Source of the DNA: Bacteroidetes bacterium UBA955
GTDB taxonomy: Bacteria > Bacteroidota > Bacteroidia > NS11-12g > UBA955
DNA length: 35,390 bases
Assembly: GCA_002293105.1 (NCBI GenBank)
Contig: DBCP01000071.1
Coordinates: forward strand, 1 to 35,390
Direction: 5' to 3'
Part shown: one piece after another, positions 24,402 through 32,631 of the stretch
Numbering within the stretch: the first letter of the stretch is position 1
How the letters are laid out: each line of letters begins with the position of its first letter
The notes under the pieces: generated by a model
Told to the model about the DNA's origin: nothing
Seen by the model: only the letters and a program-made list of their open reading frames with translations
Database searches by the model: none
Made by a program: the position numbers and the translations under genes

Positions 24402-27400
24402 TTAAAGTGAATCGTTGTTACGAATTTTGGTCATGTACTTCACAGATGATTGTACGTTAATTTCCTCAAGCACTGTAAATCCGCGCTCATTCTTATGCAA
24501 TTTGCTCACTTCGCTTTCAGGGTTGTGCAAATCACCAAATACAATTGCGTTGCTAGGACAAGCTCTTTGACAAGCAGTTAACACCTGCACTTCGTTGGGT
24601 GATTTACCCTCGCGCTTGGCTTTCAACTTGCCTTCCTGAATACGCTGTACACAGAAAGAACATTTTTCCATCACACCACGTGTACGAACAGTAACATCTG
24701 GGTTGATCACCATTTTACCCAATGGGTTGTTGAAGTGGAAATCAAATTTGTCGTTATCGTTGAAACGGAACCAGTTGAAGCGACGTACTTTGTATGGACA
24801 GTTGTTACCGCAATACTTGGTACCGATACAACGGTTGTATGTCATTTGGTTTAAACCTTCTGTGCTGTGGGTGGTTGCCAATACTGGACAAACCGTTTCA
24901 CATGGTGCATTAGAGCAATGCTGACACATCATCGGTTGGTGCAATACATTAACATTCTGCCAATGATCAAAGTTGCCTTTTTCATCAGCTGCTTCAATTT
25001 CTGTATCCTTGGTCAATACGCCTTCGGTTGAATTGAAAGAATAGTAACGATCGATGCGAATCCAGTGCATTTCACGACGCAAACGAATTTCGTCGCGACC
25101 GACAACAGGAACGTTGTTCTCAATAGAGCAACTCACGATACAGCTACCACAACCGGTACAAGCGTTCAAGTCAATCGCCATGGCCCACAAGTGGTTTGGA
25201 GAGCCATCTTTGCGATACTCTGGCTTTTCCCAGATGGTGTAAATATGCGTGGCTGGCTTATCATTGCCCGCGTTGGGACTCTTTTGCCAAGCACCGTAAG
25301 TAGATTCTCTTACGATATCACGTCCTTCAATGCTATGGTGCGTTTGGGTTTGTGCCAAACTGTAATTGTCATCGCCTTTGGTTATTTCAACATTCTTAGC
25401 TACAAAGCTACGATTACCCGTATTATTTACGAATGCATATCCGTTTACGCCGATGGTGTCGAATCCCTTTTCTACACTACCAGCAACTTTACCAGCGTGT
25501 GTTCTGCCATAACCCAAGGCCATAGCAACGGTTTCGTTGGCTTGACCTGGTTGGATCAATGCAGGAACGTTGGTATAGGAAACATCCCCTACTTTCACGT
25601 TAACAGTATCCCCTTCAGCAATATCCAACTTCACAGCCATCGCTTTGGGAATTGCAACGTAGTTATCCCAACATACTTTGCTCACAGGATCAGGCATTTC
25701 TTGCAACCATGGGTTGTTTGCAAATGCACCATCCCTAACGCCTACACCTTGGTAAAGAACCATGTCCACACCACTTGCTTTCGCGTTGGCAGAAATGTAA
25801 GAGGCTAATGCTTCTACATTACCCGCATAGGAGGCAACACCTTCTGATGCAGCAACAGCGTAAAGACCTTTTTCCAACACACCATTAAAGGCATCATCGG
25901 AACCCAAGGTCGCAGCCCAGTTGGCACGGATAAAGTTATAATAAGGAGAGGCTTGTAATTTTTGAGAGAAAATTCCCTTTGATGCGAATGGATCCGTTGC
26001 AGGTGCTACCAACGCGTTGGCCCATGTCAATAAGCTAATTTGTGCTTGACGGGTATTAAAAACGTTTGAAATGGTAGGCTGGGTGAAATGGTAAGTACCT
26101 TTTCTTGGCTCAGCATCGTTCCAACTTTCCAAATAGTGGTTGTCGGGACATACATATTGGCACAAAGCCGCGGTTTCGTCCTTGCTTGAAGCAAAAGAAA
26201 CGGATAAAGATGCCTTTTTGATGGCTTCTGTCCATTCTTTGCTGTTATGGTTATACACTGGATTGGTATTGTAGAAAATCACACCCGCAATGGCGCCTGA
26301 TTTCAAACCAGCCAATACTTCGGCGGTTTTTTTGTCAGATCCTTGATATTGGTTGCTGTGGTTTACCATATCGATGGTTGAACCGTAGTTACCCAACAAC
26401 ATGTTGATACCATTGACGATTTTTTGAACTTCTACTTCGTTGCTCGCAGAGATAACCAATGAGGTTCCTTTGGCTTTCACCAAGGCTTCAGCGGTTTTCT
26501 TGATTGAGTTACCCGCCAATTCACCTTGCTGAGGCACGGGAATTTGCTTAGCACCCGTTGCAATGGCAATGTAATTATACAATGTGGCCACATACAATGC
26601 TTCTTGAGAAGCACGCATTGGGAAACGGAAATCAGCATTGGTACCTGTCATACTCATTGCACTTTCGAACTGAATGTGCTTCGACATGCCGCCGGCAACC
26701 GCAGGTTGACGATTGATGGTATATCCTTTTGAAAATTCAACAGGTGAAATCCAAGTACCCAAGAAATCAGCACCAAAGCTCACAATCACTTTGGCTGAAC
26801 CAAATTTGTAGGTTGGCAATGCGCGTTTGCCAAAATCTGTTTCGTTGGCATCCAAGATACCGCTGTAGGAAACGGCATCATACATAACATGCTCTGTTGT
26901 TGGGAAGGTAGTCTTGAAAGATTCAATTGCCTTCAATGTAGAAGGTGAATGGGTTGAACCAGACAAAATCACCACTTTGCCATTAGCAGCAGCAATCTTT
27001 TTGATTGAATTGGTAATTTCTGCATCTATTGCAGCCCAATCGGTTTGTTCCGCACCATTTGAAAAGGGGTTAGCCAAACGCTCGTTATCGTACAAAGAAA
27101 GGATCGAAGCCTGTCCTACGGCACAAGTACCACCTTGTGAAATCGGAGAATCTACAGAGCCATCCACTTTGATCGGACGTCCTTCACGCACCTTCACTTC
27201 AATGCCACAAGCGGCAGAACATGCACCGCAAGTTGAGCGATAGTAGTTGGCAACGCCTGGGGTAACATCCTCAGGTTTTACCAAGTAAGGTACGGCATGG
27301 CGAATTTTTGTTTTTTGACAAGCGGCCAAGGCTACTGCTGTTACGCTAAAACCGAAATACTTCAGGAAGTCTCTTCGGTTGGCTTGCAATTCAATGGCGT

Positions 27401-27521
27401 CTTCGTTGAAAACTTCATCCAAAGGGAGATCATCGTGAAACTCGTTTTTCTGAGCTGCAAGGAACTGTGGATTCCTGTTCAACTCATCTTCGCCCTTCCA
27501 ATATTTGATATTATTTGACAT
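24402..27521 (-). CDS. actB: Alternative complex III subunit ActB (molybdopterin-oxidoreductase-like plus four-cluster Fe-S domain)
   Basis: The 1039-residue periplasmic subunit has a Tat-type segment after a soluble prefix: [12 protein letters not shown] at 49-60 then ALAAC with Cys68, a possible lipidation site. The large first domain resembles molybdopterin oxidoreductases but in known complexes carries no molybdenum cofactor. It keeps a C98-x2-C101-x3-C105 ... C133 set here. The C-terminal ferredoxin-like domain has four cysteine groups: 788/791/794/798, 866/869/874/878, 898/904/908 and 954/957/984/988, that is three groups of four and one of three, matching three 4Fe-4S and one 3Fe-4S clusters. 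Electrons pass from the quinol site through these clusters to ActA. It starts 24 nt after actA. Confidence 0.96.
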   Translation of the reverse strand: MSNNIKYWKGEDELNRNPQFLAAQKNEFHDDLPLDEVFNEDAIELQANRRDFLKYFGFSVTAVALAACQKTKIRHAVPYLVKPEDVTPGVANYYRSTCGACSAACGIEVKVREGRPIKVDGSVDSPISQGGTCAVGQASILSLYDNERLANPFSNGAEQTDWAAIDAEITNSIKKIAAANGKVVILSGSTHSPSTLKAIESFKTTFPTTEHVMYDAVSYSGILDANETDFGKRALPTYKFGSAKVIVSFGADFLGTWISPVEFSKGYTINRQPAVAGGMSKHIQFESAMSMTGTNADFRFPMRASQEALYVATLYNYIAIATGAKQIPVPQQGELAGNSIKKTAEALVKAKGTSLVISASNEVEVQKIVNGINMLLGNYGSTIDMVNHSNQYQGSDKKTAEVLAGLKSGAIAGVIFYNTNPVYNHNSKEWTEAIKKASLSVSFASSKDETAALCQYVCPDNHYLESWNDAEPRKGTYHFTQPTISNVFNTRQAQISLLTWANALVAPATDPFASKGIFSQKLQASPYYNFIRANWAATLGSDDAFNGVLEKGLYAVAASEGVASYAGNVEALASYISANAKASGVDMVLYQGVGVRDGAFANNPWLQEMPDPVSKVCWDNYVAIPKAMAVKLDIAEGDTVNVKVGDVSYTNVPALIQPGQANETVAMALGYGRTHAGKVAGSVEKGFDTIGVNGYAFVNNTGNRSFVAKNVEITKGDDNYSLAQTQTHHSIEGRDIVRESTYGAWQKSPNAGNDKPATHIYTIWEKPEYRKDGSPNHLWAMAIDLNACTGCGSCIVSCSIENNVPVVGRDEIRLRREMHWIRIDRYYSFNSTEGVLTKDTEIEAADEKGNFDHWQNVNVLHQPMMCQHCSNAPCETVCPVLATTHSTEGLNQMTYNRCIGTKYCGNNCPYKVRRFNWFRFNDNDKFDFHFNNPLGKMVINPDVTVRTRGVMEKCSFCVQRIQEGKLKAKREGKSPNEVQVLTACQRACPSNAIVFGDLHNPESEVSKLHKNERGFTVLEEINVQSSVKYMTKIRNNDSL

Positions 27522-27545
27522 AATGATGCTTCTTAAAAATTGAAA

Positions 27546-28859
27546 TTAATAGTGACACTTAGAACATTCCAAACCACCATTCATGGCAGGAGTCAACTTA
27601 ACCTTACCATCTGCAGCAAAATACTTGCTCTTGCTTTTGTTAGAAGCAATATCCTTGGCTGCTTTTTCATGCAATGCTTTGTAGTAGTTGTTGTTGGCAA
27701 CATCCACTTGCGCACTTCTGTGACAATCAATACACCAACCCATTTGCAGAGAACTGTGCTGCTGTACAACTTCCATCTTTTCGATGGCACCGTGACAAGT
27801 CTGACAGTTTTGCTTTCCGACTTTGACGTGTTGCGCGTGGTTAAAGTATGCGTGATCGGGTAGGTTGTGAATTCTCACCCACTTAATAGGTTTTGGGTTG
27901 TTGCCGTATTCTTCACCTGGCTTCGCTTCTGGATTATAATCCAAAGCCGCGTAAATCTTCTTGATTTCTGGTGAAATCTCGCCATTATACTTATCGGTCA
28001 ACTGAACACCCTTGTGACAGTTCATACACGTATTTAATGCGGGAATAGAAGCTTGCTTGCTCTCTTCAACGGTTGAGTGACAATATTTACAATCTACTTT
28101 CAACTGACCGGCATGTAATTGGTGAGAAAACGCGATGGGTTGTTTGGGCGCATATCCTTTTTGAACACCTACTTCGGTTATTGAAAATTGGAAACCCTCG
28201 TAAGCTCCGTATCCACCAAAGATTGCTACAGCAAAAAGAGTGAGTACAACGGGATTGCGCTTGCCCCATTTACCGGGTAAAACCTTCTCAAAGAATCCCT
28301 TCTTGGGTGCGTTCATTGCAGCCAATTCTTCGGGATCTTTCTCAGCAGCAACGCGCTTTAAGGTGTTTTTAACACGAGCCAATACCAATAAAATAGCACT
28401 GAAGATAGCTACTAGCACCAACAAAATATAAAGCGTACTGCTATCGTCTTCTTTTTGATTTTCGCTCACTGCAACCACAGTGGCTTTTTTGGCTTCTGGT
28501 GCAGTTTTGATGTATTCGACGATATCCAAGACGTTCGCTGGTGTCAAGTTCTCAAAAATGTTCATTGCCGCACCACCGTATTCGTTGTACAAGGCAATCG
28601 CATCAGGGTCTTTCGTCTCCTTGCGGAACTTTTCGTTGTTACGAACCCATTGAACCAACCAATCCTCAGAGTGACGTGTGTGAACACCCCGAAGAGCAGG
28701 GCCCACCATCTTTTTATCTAGAGCGTGACAACTTCCACAGTTGTTGGCTTCATACAACTTTTTACCATTTTCGGCATTTCGCTTATCTTGAGCGTAAGAG
28801 GATACTGAAACGGCCATAAACGCCATGAGCATCCAAACTTTAAAATTTCTAGAAATCAT
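27546..28859 (-). CDS. actA: Alternative complex III subunit ActA, cytochrome c domain fused to pentahaem domain
   Basis: 437 residues from the ATG at 28859. A signal peptide (MISRNFKVWMLMAFMAVSV then SSYAQ) leads to a class I cytochrome c domain with CGSCH at 41-45, a membrane helix (about 143-161), a second hydrophobic stretch (about 204-220), and a pentahaem domain with CKYCH 257, CMNCH 278, CQTCH 352, CIDCH 376 and CSKCH 432. Six haems in all. The extra N-terminal cytochrome is known in Bacteroidota ActA and probably improves transfer to the oxidase. The frame extends to 28886, but that ATG is only 3 nt from the -7 box, so 28859 (or 28871) is the start. First gene of actABCDEF. Confidence 0.94.
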   Translation of the reverse strand: MISRNFKVWMLMAFMAVSVSSYAQDKRNAENGKKLYEANNCGSCHALDKKMVGPALRGVHTRHSEDWLVQWVRNNEKFRKETKDPDAIALYNEYGGAAMNIFENLTPANVLDIVEYIKTAPEAKKATVVAVSENQKEDDSSTLYILLVLVAIFSAILLVLARVKNTLKRVAAEKDPEELAAMNAPKKGFFEKVLPGKWGKRNPVVLTLFAVAIFGGYGAYEGFQFSITEVGVQKGYAPKQPIAFSHQLHAGQLKVDCKYCHSTVEESKQASIPALNTCMNCHKGVQLTDKYNGEISPEIKKIYAALDYNPEAKPGEEYGNNPKPIKWVRIHNLPDHAYFNHAQHVKVGKQNCQTCHGAIEKMEVVQQHSSLQMGWCIDCHRSAQVDVANNNYYKALHEKAAKDIASNKSKSKYFAADGKVKLTPAMNGGLECSKCHY

Positions 28860-28888
28860 GTTTGGGAACATTGTCTTTTTTCGCACTG

Positions 28889-28896
28889 CAAATATA
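28889..28896 (-). promoter_or_regulatory. -7 promoter element (TATATTTG) for the act operon
   Basis: Minus-strand TATATTTG is an exact TAnnTTTG match. With a transcript start a few bases downstream it leaves a leader of roughly 25 nt before the ATG at 28859. No -33 TTG stands out in the A/T-rich sequence upstream. The rest of the 253-bp gap (28860-29112) is A/T-rich and holds no supportable gene. Confidence 0.6.
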
Positions 28897-29112
28897 GATT
28901 ATGCACCCTCCGAGAAAAAATAAATTGTTAACAGAATTGTCAATTTGAAATGAATCTAAACAAATTCTGTAGTCTGTTGAATTTCTTTCAATTACGATTG
29001 AAATGTATTTTGCCAATTAAGGATTTCCACAGAAGAAAACTGGGATTGTACTTTCCATCAAACACGTATATCACCCCAAATATGGCATTTGCGAGAATGT
29101 CCCCTCAATGCC

Positions 29113-30042
29113 CTATTCCCTCATCCAATCAAGGTAGTTGATATAACTCGCCAAAGCCAACTGAGAATAGTTCTGAGATGAATTACCAAAAGCCCCGGCT
29201 TGTGTCTTCCACAATTTTAAGATCAACTCTTCCCCATTTCTCACCGTCCCTACAGCGGCCACAGCCTTTCTAACGTTGCCAGCACCAGCATTGTAGACGT
29301 GCATCGTTAACAATTGAAACCAAAGTTGATCTAGATTGGGTTCCAGTCCTACAGAAATAGCCATCCTTTGTGCATTCGGGATGCAATAATCGCGCATCAA
29401 TTTTGCCGCAGCCATACTGCTCAACTGGAAATCATGGCGGTCGTCGCGGGCGCCACTTACGACCAAACCATATTTTTTGGCTACAAAGGGCATCAATTGG
29501 TAGTGACCCACCGCTCCACTGATTGAACGAGCCTTGGGATTGTTGGGTGACTCAATGAGCAAAATAAACTGGGCATAGATGGGATTCACACCTATCTCAT
29601 CAAAAACCTTCTTGGCATCATCAACCAAAGGTCCAACCTTGTTAAAATCAAAAAACTCACGCTTTCCCCGAACAAACTTTACCAACTCACATGTTTCATA
29701 ACCAAACGAGTCCCTGTAGCACTGTGCGGCTATTTCAAGTTTTGAATAATCAACCAACGAATCCAATCGCTTTGCAGAGATCACATCCATCATATTGCGA
29801 CTGTCTTTGTGCACCACAATACAAGAATCTTTGGTAAGGAGGATGACTTTTTGCCAAAATTTGATGGGGGGCTGTTGCCTGAAAAAATCCAATTGTTCCT
29901 TGGGTATTTGTACGCAGTGAAATGAATCACTGGGCACTGAAGATGTTTGTTTTGTGGCAGATTGACAAGAAACCACTGTATACAAACTCAATAATAAAAC
30001 CAGCCAAAGGCCATTCAAACCCATAATCTTTCTCACGTTCAT
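29113..30042 (-). CDS. Lytic transglycosylase lipoprotein (SLT domain)
   Basis: The 309-residue lipoprotein (leader ending LYTVVSC, Cys26) cleaves glycan strands of peptidoglycan in the periplasm. The SLT lysozyme-like fold is recognisable: catalytic E164 in LLIESPNN, GAVGHYQLMP at 176-185 and YNAGAGNV at 250-257, in the order expected for family 1 transglycosylases such as MltD or Slt. The first 130 residues are a non-catalytic region of unknown fold; no LysM repeat is present. A second ATG at codon 7 is possible. It follows the TPR gene by 12 nt, so the pair is an operon. Confidence 0.88.
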   Translation of the reverse strand: MNVRKIMGLNGLWLVLLLSLYTVVSCQSATKQTSSVPSDSFHCVQIPKEQLDFFRQQPPIKFWQKVILLTKDSCIVVHKDSRNMMDVISAKRLDSLVDYSKLEIAAQCYRDSFGYETCELVKFVRGKREFFDFNKVGPLVDDAKKVFDEIGVNPIYAQFILLIESPNNPKARSISGAVGHYQLMPFVAKKYGLVVSGARDDRHDFQLSSMAAAKLMRDYCIPNAQRMAISVGLEPNLDQLWFQLLTMHVYNAGAGNVRKAVAAVGTVRNGEELILKLWKTQAGAFGNSSQNYSQLALASYINYLDWMRE

Positions 30043-30054
30043 CTTCTAATTCCC

Positions 30055-31092
30055 TTACTTTTCTTTACAATGTGCATCCAACCATTTCTTGGCCGCCTTT
30101 TCCCCCAACTGATAACTTCTCTCCCAGTCCACACATGCCAATCCCAATTTACCTTGGTTGTAACGAGCGATACCCCTGCCCAAATACGCGTATGCTGGAG
30201 AACTGTTTTTTGCTTTGATTGATTTACTCAAGCATTCATCCGCCTCAACCCACTTTTCTTGCTGTAACAGACAATGTCCGTAGTCGGCCAACAAATCCGC
30301 ATCATTGGGGGCAGATTTTAACAACTGGGCATAGACGTTCGCAGCCTCCTCGATGCGATTCAAAAAAAATAAAGCATCCGCTTGGTACTTCCTCAAATTT
30401 ACATTGTTTGGATTGTCGGATAATTCAATCTTCAAAAGATCTAGACAAGGTGCATACTGTTCGGCGTGGAACAACGCGGCGATGTATTGCTGTCGGATCG
30501 ATTTACTTTCCGGATACATCTGATACAATTGGCCCACTACATTGGCGTATGTCGTACACTGCTTGTTCTTTTCAAAGTGCTGCAAATGCTGCTGTCCGTA
30601 TTCTGAAATCATTGCATCCCCAATTTTCGAATACAACCAAAACATATCGGTTTGAAAGGTTTCGTATTCTGAGAGCAGCAGTGATAAATCCATGCGCTGA
30701 ATGTGGGCAAATGTATCTTCCGCTACTTCACCCAAGTACCGATTGATATCGCTATAGGCAAATTGAAAATTCTCTGTTTCTCGATAGGCGATGTAACGGT
30801 ACAAATAGGTTTGGGTGCGATTGGGATTCAATAAAATCGCTTTGTTAAAATCCACCACGGCAGAACCAAAATCTCGCATGTGCACACGAACAACACCCCG
30901 GGTTACCCATGCAATGTCTTCTTGAGGCTTCATTTCAACGGCTTGGTCCAAACTCACGATGGCTGTAGCGTAATCGCCTTTTTCATCGGATCGCATTCCA
31001 AAAGACATCAGCTGCTCGAAAGAATATTGAGCCGCAATTTGGGAAAAATACATGCCGACAATTAGGATGGACGAAAGGCGTTTAAACATCAT
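30055..31092 (-). CDS. Periplasmic TPR-repeat protein
   Basis: The 345-residue product begins MMFKRLSSILIVGMYFSQIAAQ, a signal peptide likely cut before or after the AQ, and then consists of tetratricopeptide repeats: SFGMRSDEKGDYATAIVSL, TRGVVRVHMRDFGSAVVDF, KYQADALFFLNRIEEAANV, ADYGHCLLQQEKWVEADEC and YLGRGIARYNQGKLGLACV. The middle part (about 130-200) is less regular. TPRs bind other proteins, and pairing with a lytic transglycosylase suggests an envelope role, which is inference. Either of the first two Met codons may be used. A weak -7 candidate (GATTTTTG, 31104-31111, one mismatch) lies 11 nt upstream. Confidence 0.78.
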   Translation of the reverse strand: MMFKRLSSILIVGMYFSQIAAQYSFEQLMSFGMRSDEKGDYATAIVSLDQAVEMKPQEDIAWVTRGVVRVHMRDFGSAVVDFNKAILLNPNRTQTYLYRYIAYRETENFQFAYSDINRYLGEVAEDTFAHIQRMDLSLLLSEYETFQTDMFWLYSKIGDAMISEYGQQHLQHFEKNKQCTTYANVVGQLYQMYPESKSIRQQYIAALFHAEQYAPCLDLLKIELSDNPNNVNLRKYQADALFFLNRIEEAANVYAQLLKSAPNDADLLADYGHCLLQQEKWVEADECLSKSIKAKNSSPAYAYLGRGIARYNQGKLGLACVDWERSYQLGEKAAKKWLDAHCKEK

Positions 31093-31166
31093 GTGCTACC
31101 AAACAAAAATCCGACCAAAAACCTCGCCATGCCAATGGGAATATCTACAATTGGGCGATTGTCTAA

Positions 31167-31194
31167 TTGTGAGGACTCAATTCTATTACTTTTG
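31167..31194 (+). promoter_or_regulatory. Promoter: TTG (-33) and TACTTTTG (-7) for the YhhQ-type transporter gene
   Basis: TTG at 31167-31169 and TACTTTTG at 31187-31194 are 17 bp apart. The box ends 8 nt before the ATG at 31203, so the mRNA should have a leader of only a few bases. There is no room for a preQ1 riboswitch between promoter and start. Confidence 0.65.
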
Positions 31195-31202
31195 CAGTTC
31201 TT

Positions 31203-31949
31203 ATGATTGAACAGACTACTCAGCGTAAAAAAGAACACCTGTTTTTGGTTTTGGGAATGATTTTTCTCACAAACGCCATCGTAGCAGAATTCATTGGTGC
31301 CAAGATATTTTCTCTGGAAAAAACCCTAGGGATTGGGGCGGCAAACATCCATTTATTGGGCGGCACATTCAATTTCGACATGACGGCAGGAGTGATTTTG
31401 TGGCCTATTGTATTCATACTTACCGATTTAATCAACGAATATTACGGAAAGAAAGGCGTTCAAAAGCTGTCTTGGATCGCTGCGGCACTCTTGGTTTATG
31501 CTTTCATTGCCGTGCGATTTGCCATGTGGTTACAAGGGGCAGACTTTTGGCTAGGGAGCGGACAAAATCAAGGATTGAATAATATGTCGGATGCATTCAA
31601 TGCGGTTTTCGGCCAAGGTTTGATGATTATTTTGGGTTCATTGGTCGCCTTTTTGGTTGGACAGATTGTGGATGCCACCATTTTTACCAAGTTGAAAGAA
31701 AAAACCGGCGATCGATTTATTTGGGTCCGCGCCACGGGCAGCACCTTGGTTAGTCAGTTTATCGACAGTTACATCGTGCTTGTGATTGCCTTTTATCTGG
31801 GCGGGAAATATGATTTGATTTGGGTATTGCAGGTGGGTACGATCAATTACATCTACAAATTGGGCATGGCGATTTGCTTATTACCACTATTGTATGGTGT
31901 ACACGGTGTTATCGATAGGTACTTGGGAATCAAGCAAAAGCCAGCATAA
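31203..31949 (+). CDS. Queuosine precursor transporter, YhhQ/DUF165 (VUT) family
   Basis: The 248-residue inner-membrane protein has about six to seven hydrophobic segments. Family segments are LTNAIVAEFIGAKIF near the N-terminus, FDMTAGVILWPIVFILTDL followed by NEYYGKKG, and VRATGSTLVSQFIDSYIV near residue 180. YhhQ proteins import queuosine precursors (7-cyano- or 7-aminomethyl-7-deazaguanine) used to modify GUN-decoding tRNAs. The member here has normal length. The start has its own promoter. The last 20 bp overlap the end of the opposite-strand membrane-protein gene. Confidence 0.88.
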   Translation: MIEQTTQRKKEHLFLVLGMIFLTNAIVAEFIGAKIFSLEKTLGIGAANIHLLGGTFNFDMTAGVILWPIVFILTDLINEYYGKKGVQKLSWIAAALLVYAFIAVRFAMWLQGADFWLGSGQNQGLNNMSDAFNAVFGQGLMIILGSLVAFLVGQIVDATIFTKLKEKTGDRFIWVRATGSTLVSQFIDSYIVLVIAFYLGGKYDLIWVLQVGTINYIYKLGMAICLLPLLYGVHGVIDRYLGIKQKPA

Positions 31950-32562
31950 GACCAGAGAGAATCATCACGATCCCCGTGATTACCCCTGCATTGTGTTCGA
32001 GGCGATGTGCGTTCCATCGTTCCAAGCCATGAAAACCAACCCAAACTCCACCCATCATGCTGAGCCAAGTAGTGAGTGAGTATACGATCACCAAGGTTAA
32101 AATCACACCCCAGCCCAAAGGCGCCAAGGTGAAAAAGTAAGATTCAATTTCCATACACGGAGATAAAAACAAGGAAATCAATACAATCCCAAAGGCCCAT
32201 TTACCTTCTTGGTTGGCTGCTTTTTGGGGAAAATGAAAGTGATGATGGCGATGGTGCCTATACAAAAACCATACGCCCAACAATATCATCAAAACGGCAC
32301 CAAAGGATTCAAAGTGCATACTTGAAAGAAAAGCCAATGTTGGATTGGCTGTCTTTAAACCTAGCATGGTGATTTGGGCAATCAGCAAACCGATGGCTAC
32401 GGTACCCGCAGCGTGAGCAATGGCCGCCAATCCCGTGTAACGAAGTGTTTGAGATTTACTCCAACCCATTTTTCTGGCCAAGGCCAAAAAGGGCAACCAG
32501 TGTCCGGGAATAAACCCATGCAACACACTGATTAAAAACGCCGCGATGAGTTGTTCTGTCAT
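31930..32562 (-). CDS. His-rich polytopic membrane protein, possibly NicO/UreH-like metal transporter
   Basis: The 210-residue product has about six membrane segments. HGFIPGHW at 15-22 in the first helix, AAIAHAAGTVAIGLL in the second, a His-rich cytosolic loop H103-H104-R-H-H-H-F-H110, and LISLFLSPCMEIESYF with SPC at 134-136 resemble the nickel/cobalt and UreH/TauE-like exporters, where helix-one histidines and a His-rich loop bind metal. I cannot place it in a named family with certainty, so transport of a metal is inference. The ATG at 32562 was chosen because it lies 5 nt behind a perfect -7 box; the frame extends to 32619 but that part reads through the rpsA terminator. Confidence 0.6.
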   Translation of the reverse strand: MTEQLIAAFLISVLHGFIPGHWLPFLALARKMGWSKSQTLRYTGLAAIAHAAGTVAIGLLIAQITMLGLKTANPTLAFLSSMHFESFGAVLMILLGVWFLYRHHRHHHFHFPQKAANQEGKWAFGIVLISLFLSPCMEIESYFFTLAPLGWGVILTLVIVYSLTTWLSMMGGVWVGFHGLERWNAHRLEHNAGVITGIVMILSGLMLAFA

Positions 32563-32567
32563 TCTTA

Positions 32568-32575
32568 CAAAGATA
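32568..32575 (-). promoter_or_regulatory. -7 promoter element (TATCTTTG) for the His-rich membrane protein gene
   Basis: Minus-strand TATCTTTG fits TAnnTTTG exactly and ends 5 nt before the ATG at 32562. Its -33 region falls inside the rpsA terminator hairpin. Confidence 0.55.
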
Positions 32576-32581
32576 ACTTTC

Positions 32582-32614
32582 AAAAAAGAAAAGCCCCGCC
32601 GAAGCGAGGCTTTT
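32582..32614 (-). terminator. Intrinsic terminator of rpsA
   Basis: AAAAGCCCCGC (32589-32599) pairs with GCGAGGCTTTT (32604-32614) around a CGAA loop, with a single C-A mismatch in an 11-bp stem. On the minus strand it is followed by C and six T. It starts 17 nt beyond the rpsA stop codon. Confidence 0.85.
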
Positions 32615-32631
32615 CTCAATCATTTTTTTGT

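Noticed and set aside
25065-25808. 247-codon plus-strand frame
   Set aside because: It lies wholly antisense to actB, whose frame is certain from cysteine motifs; the translation has no protein-like pattern.
28986-29003. Inverted repeat TTTCAAT-TACG-ATTGAAA
   Set aside because: A/T-rich 7-bp stem with no T run, about 110 nt past the transglycosylase stop; too weak to call a terminator.
28950-29141. 63-codon plus-strand frame in the act upstream gap
   Set aside because: It runs into the opposite-strand transglycosylase end, has no promoter and no recognisable pattern.
30219-30746. 175-codon plus-strand frame
   Set aside because: Antisense to the TPR gene at 30055-31092, with a composition unlike real proteins of this genome.
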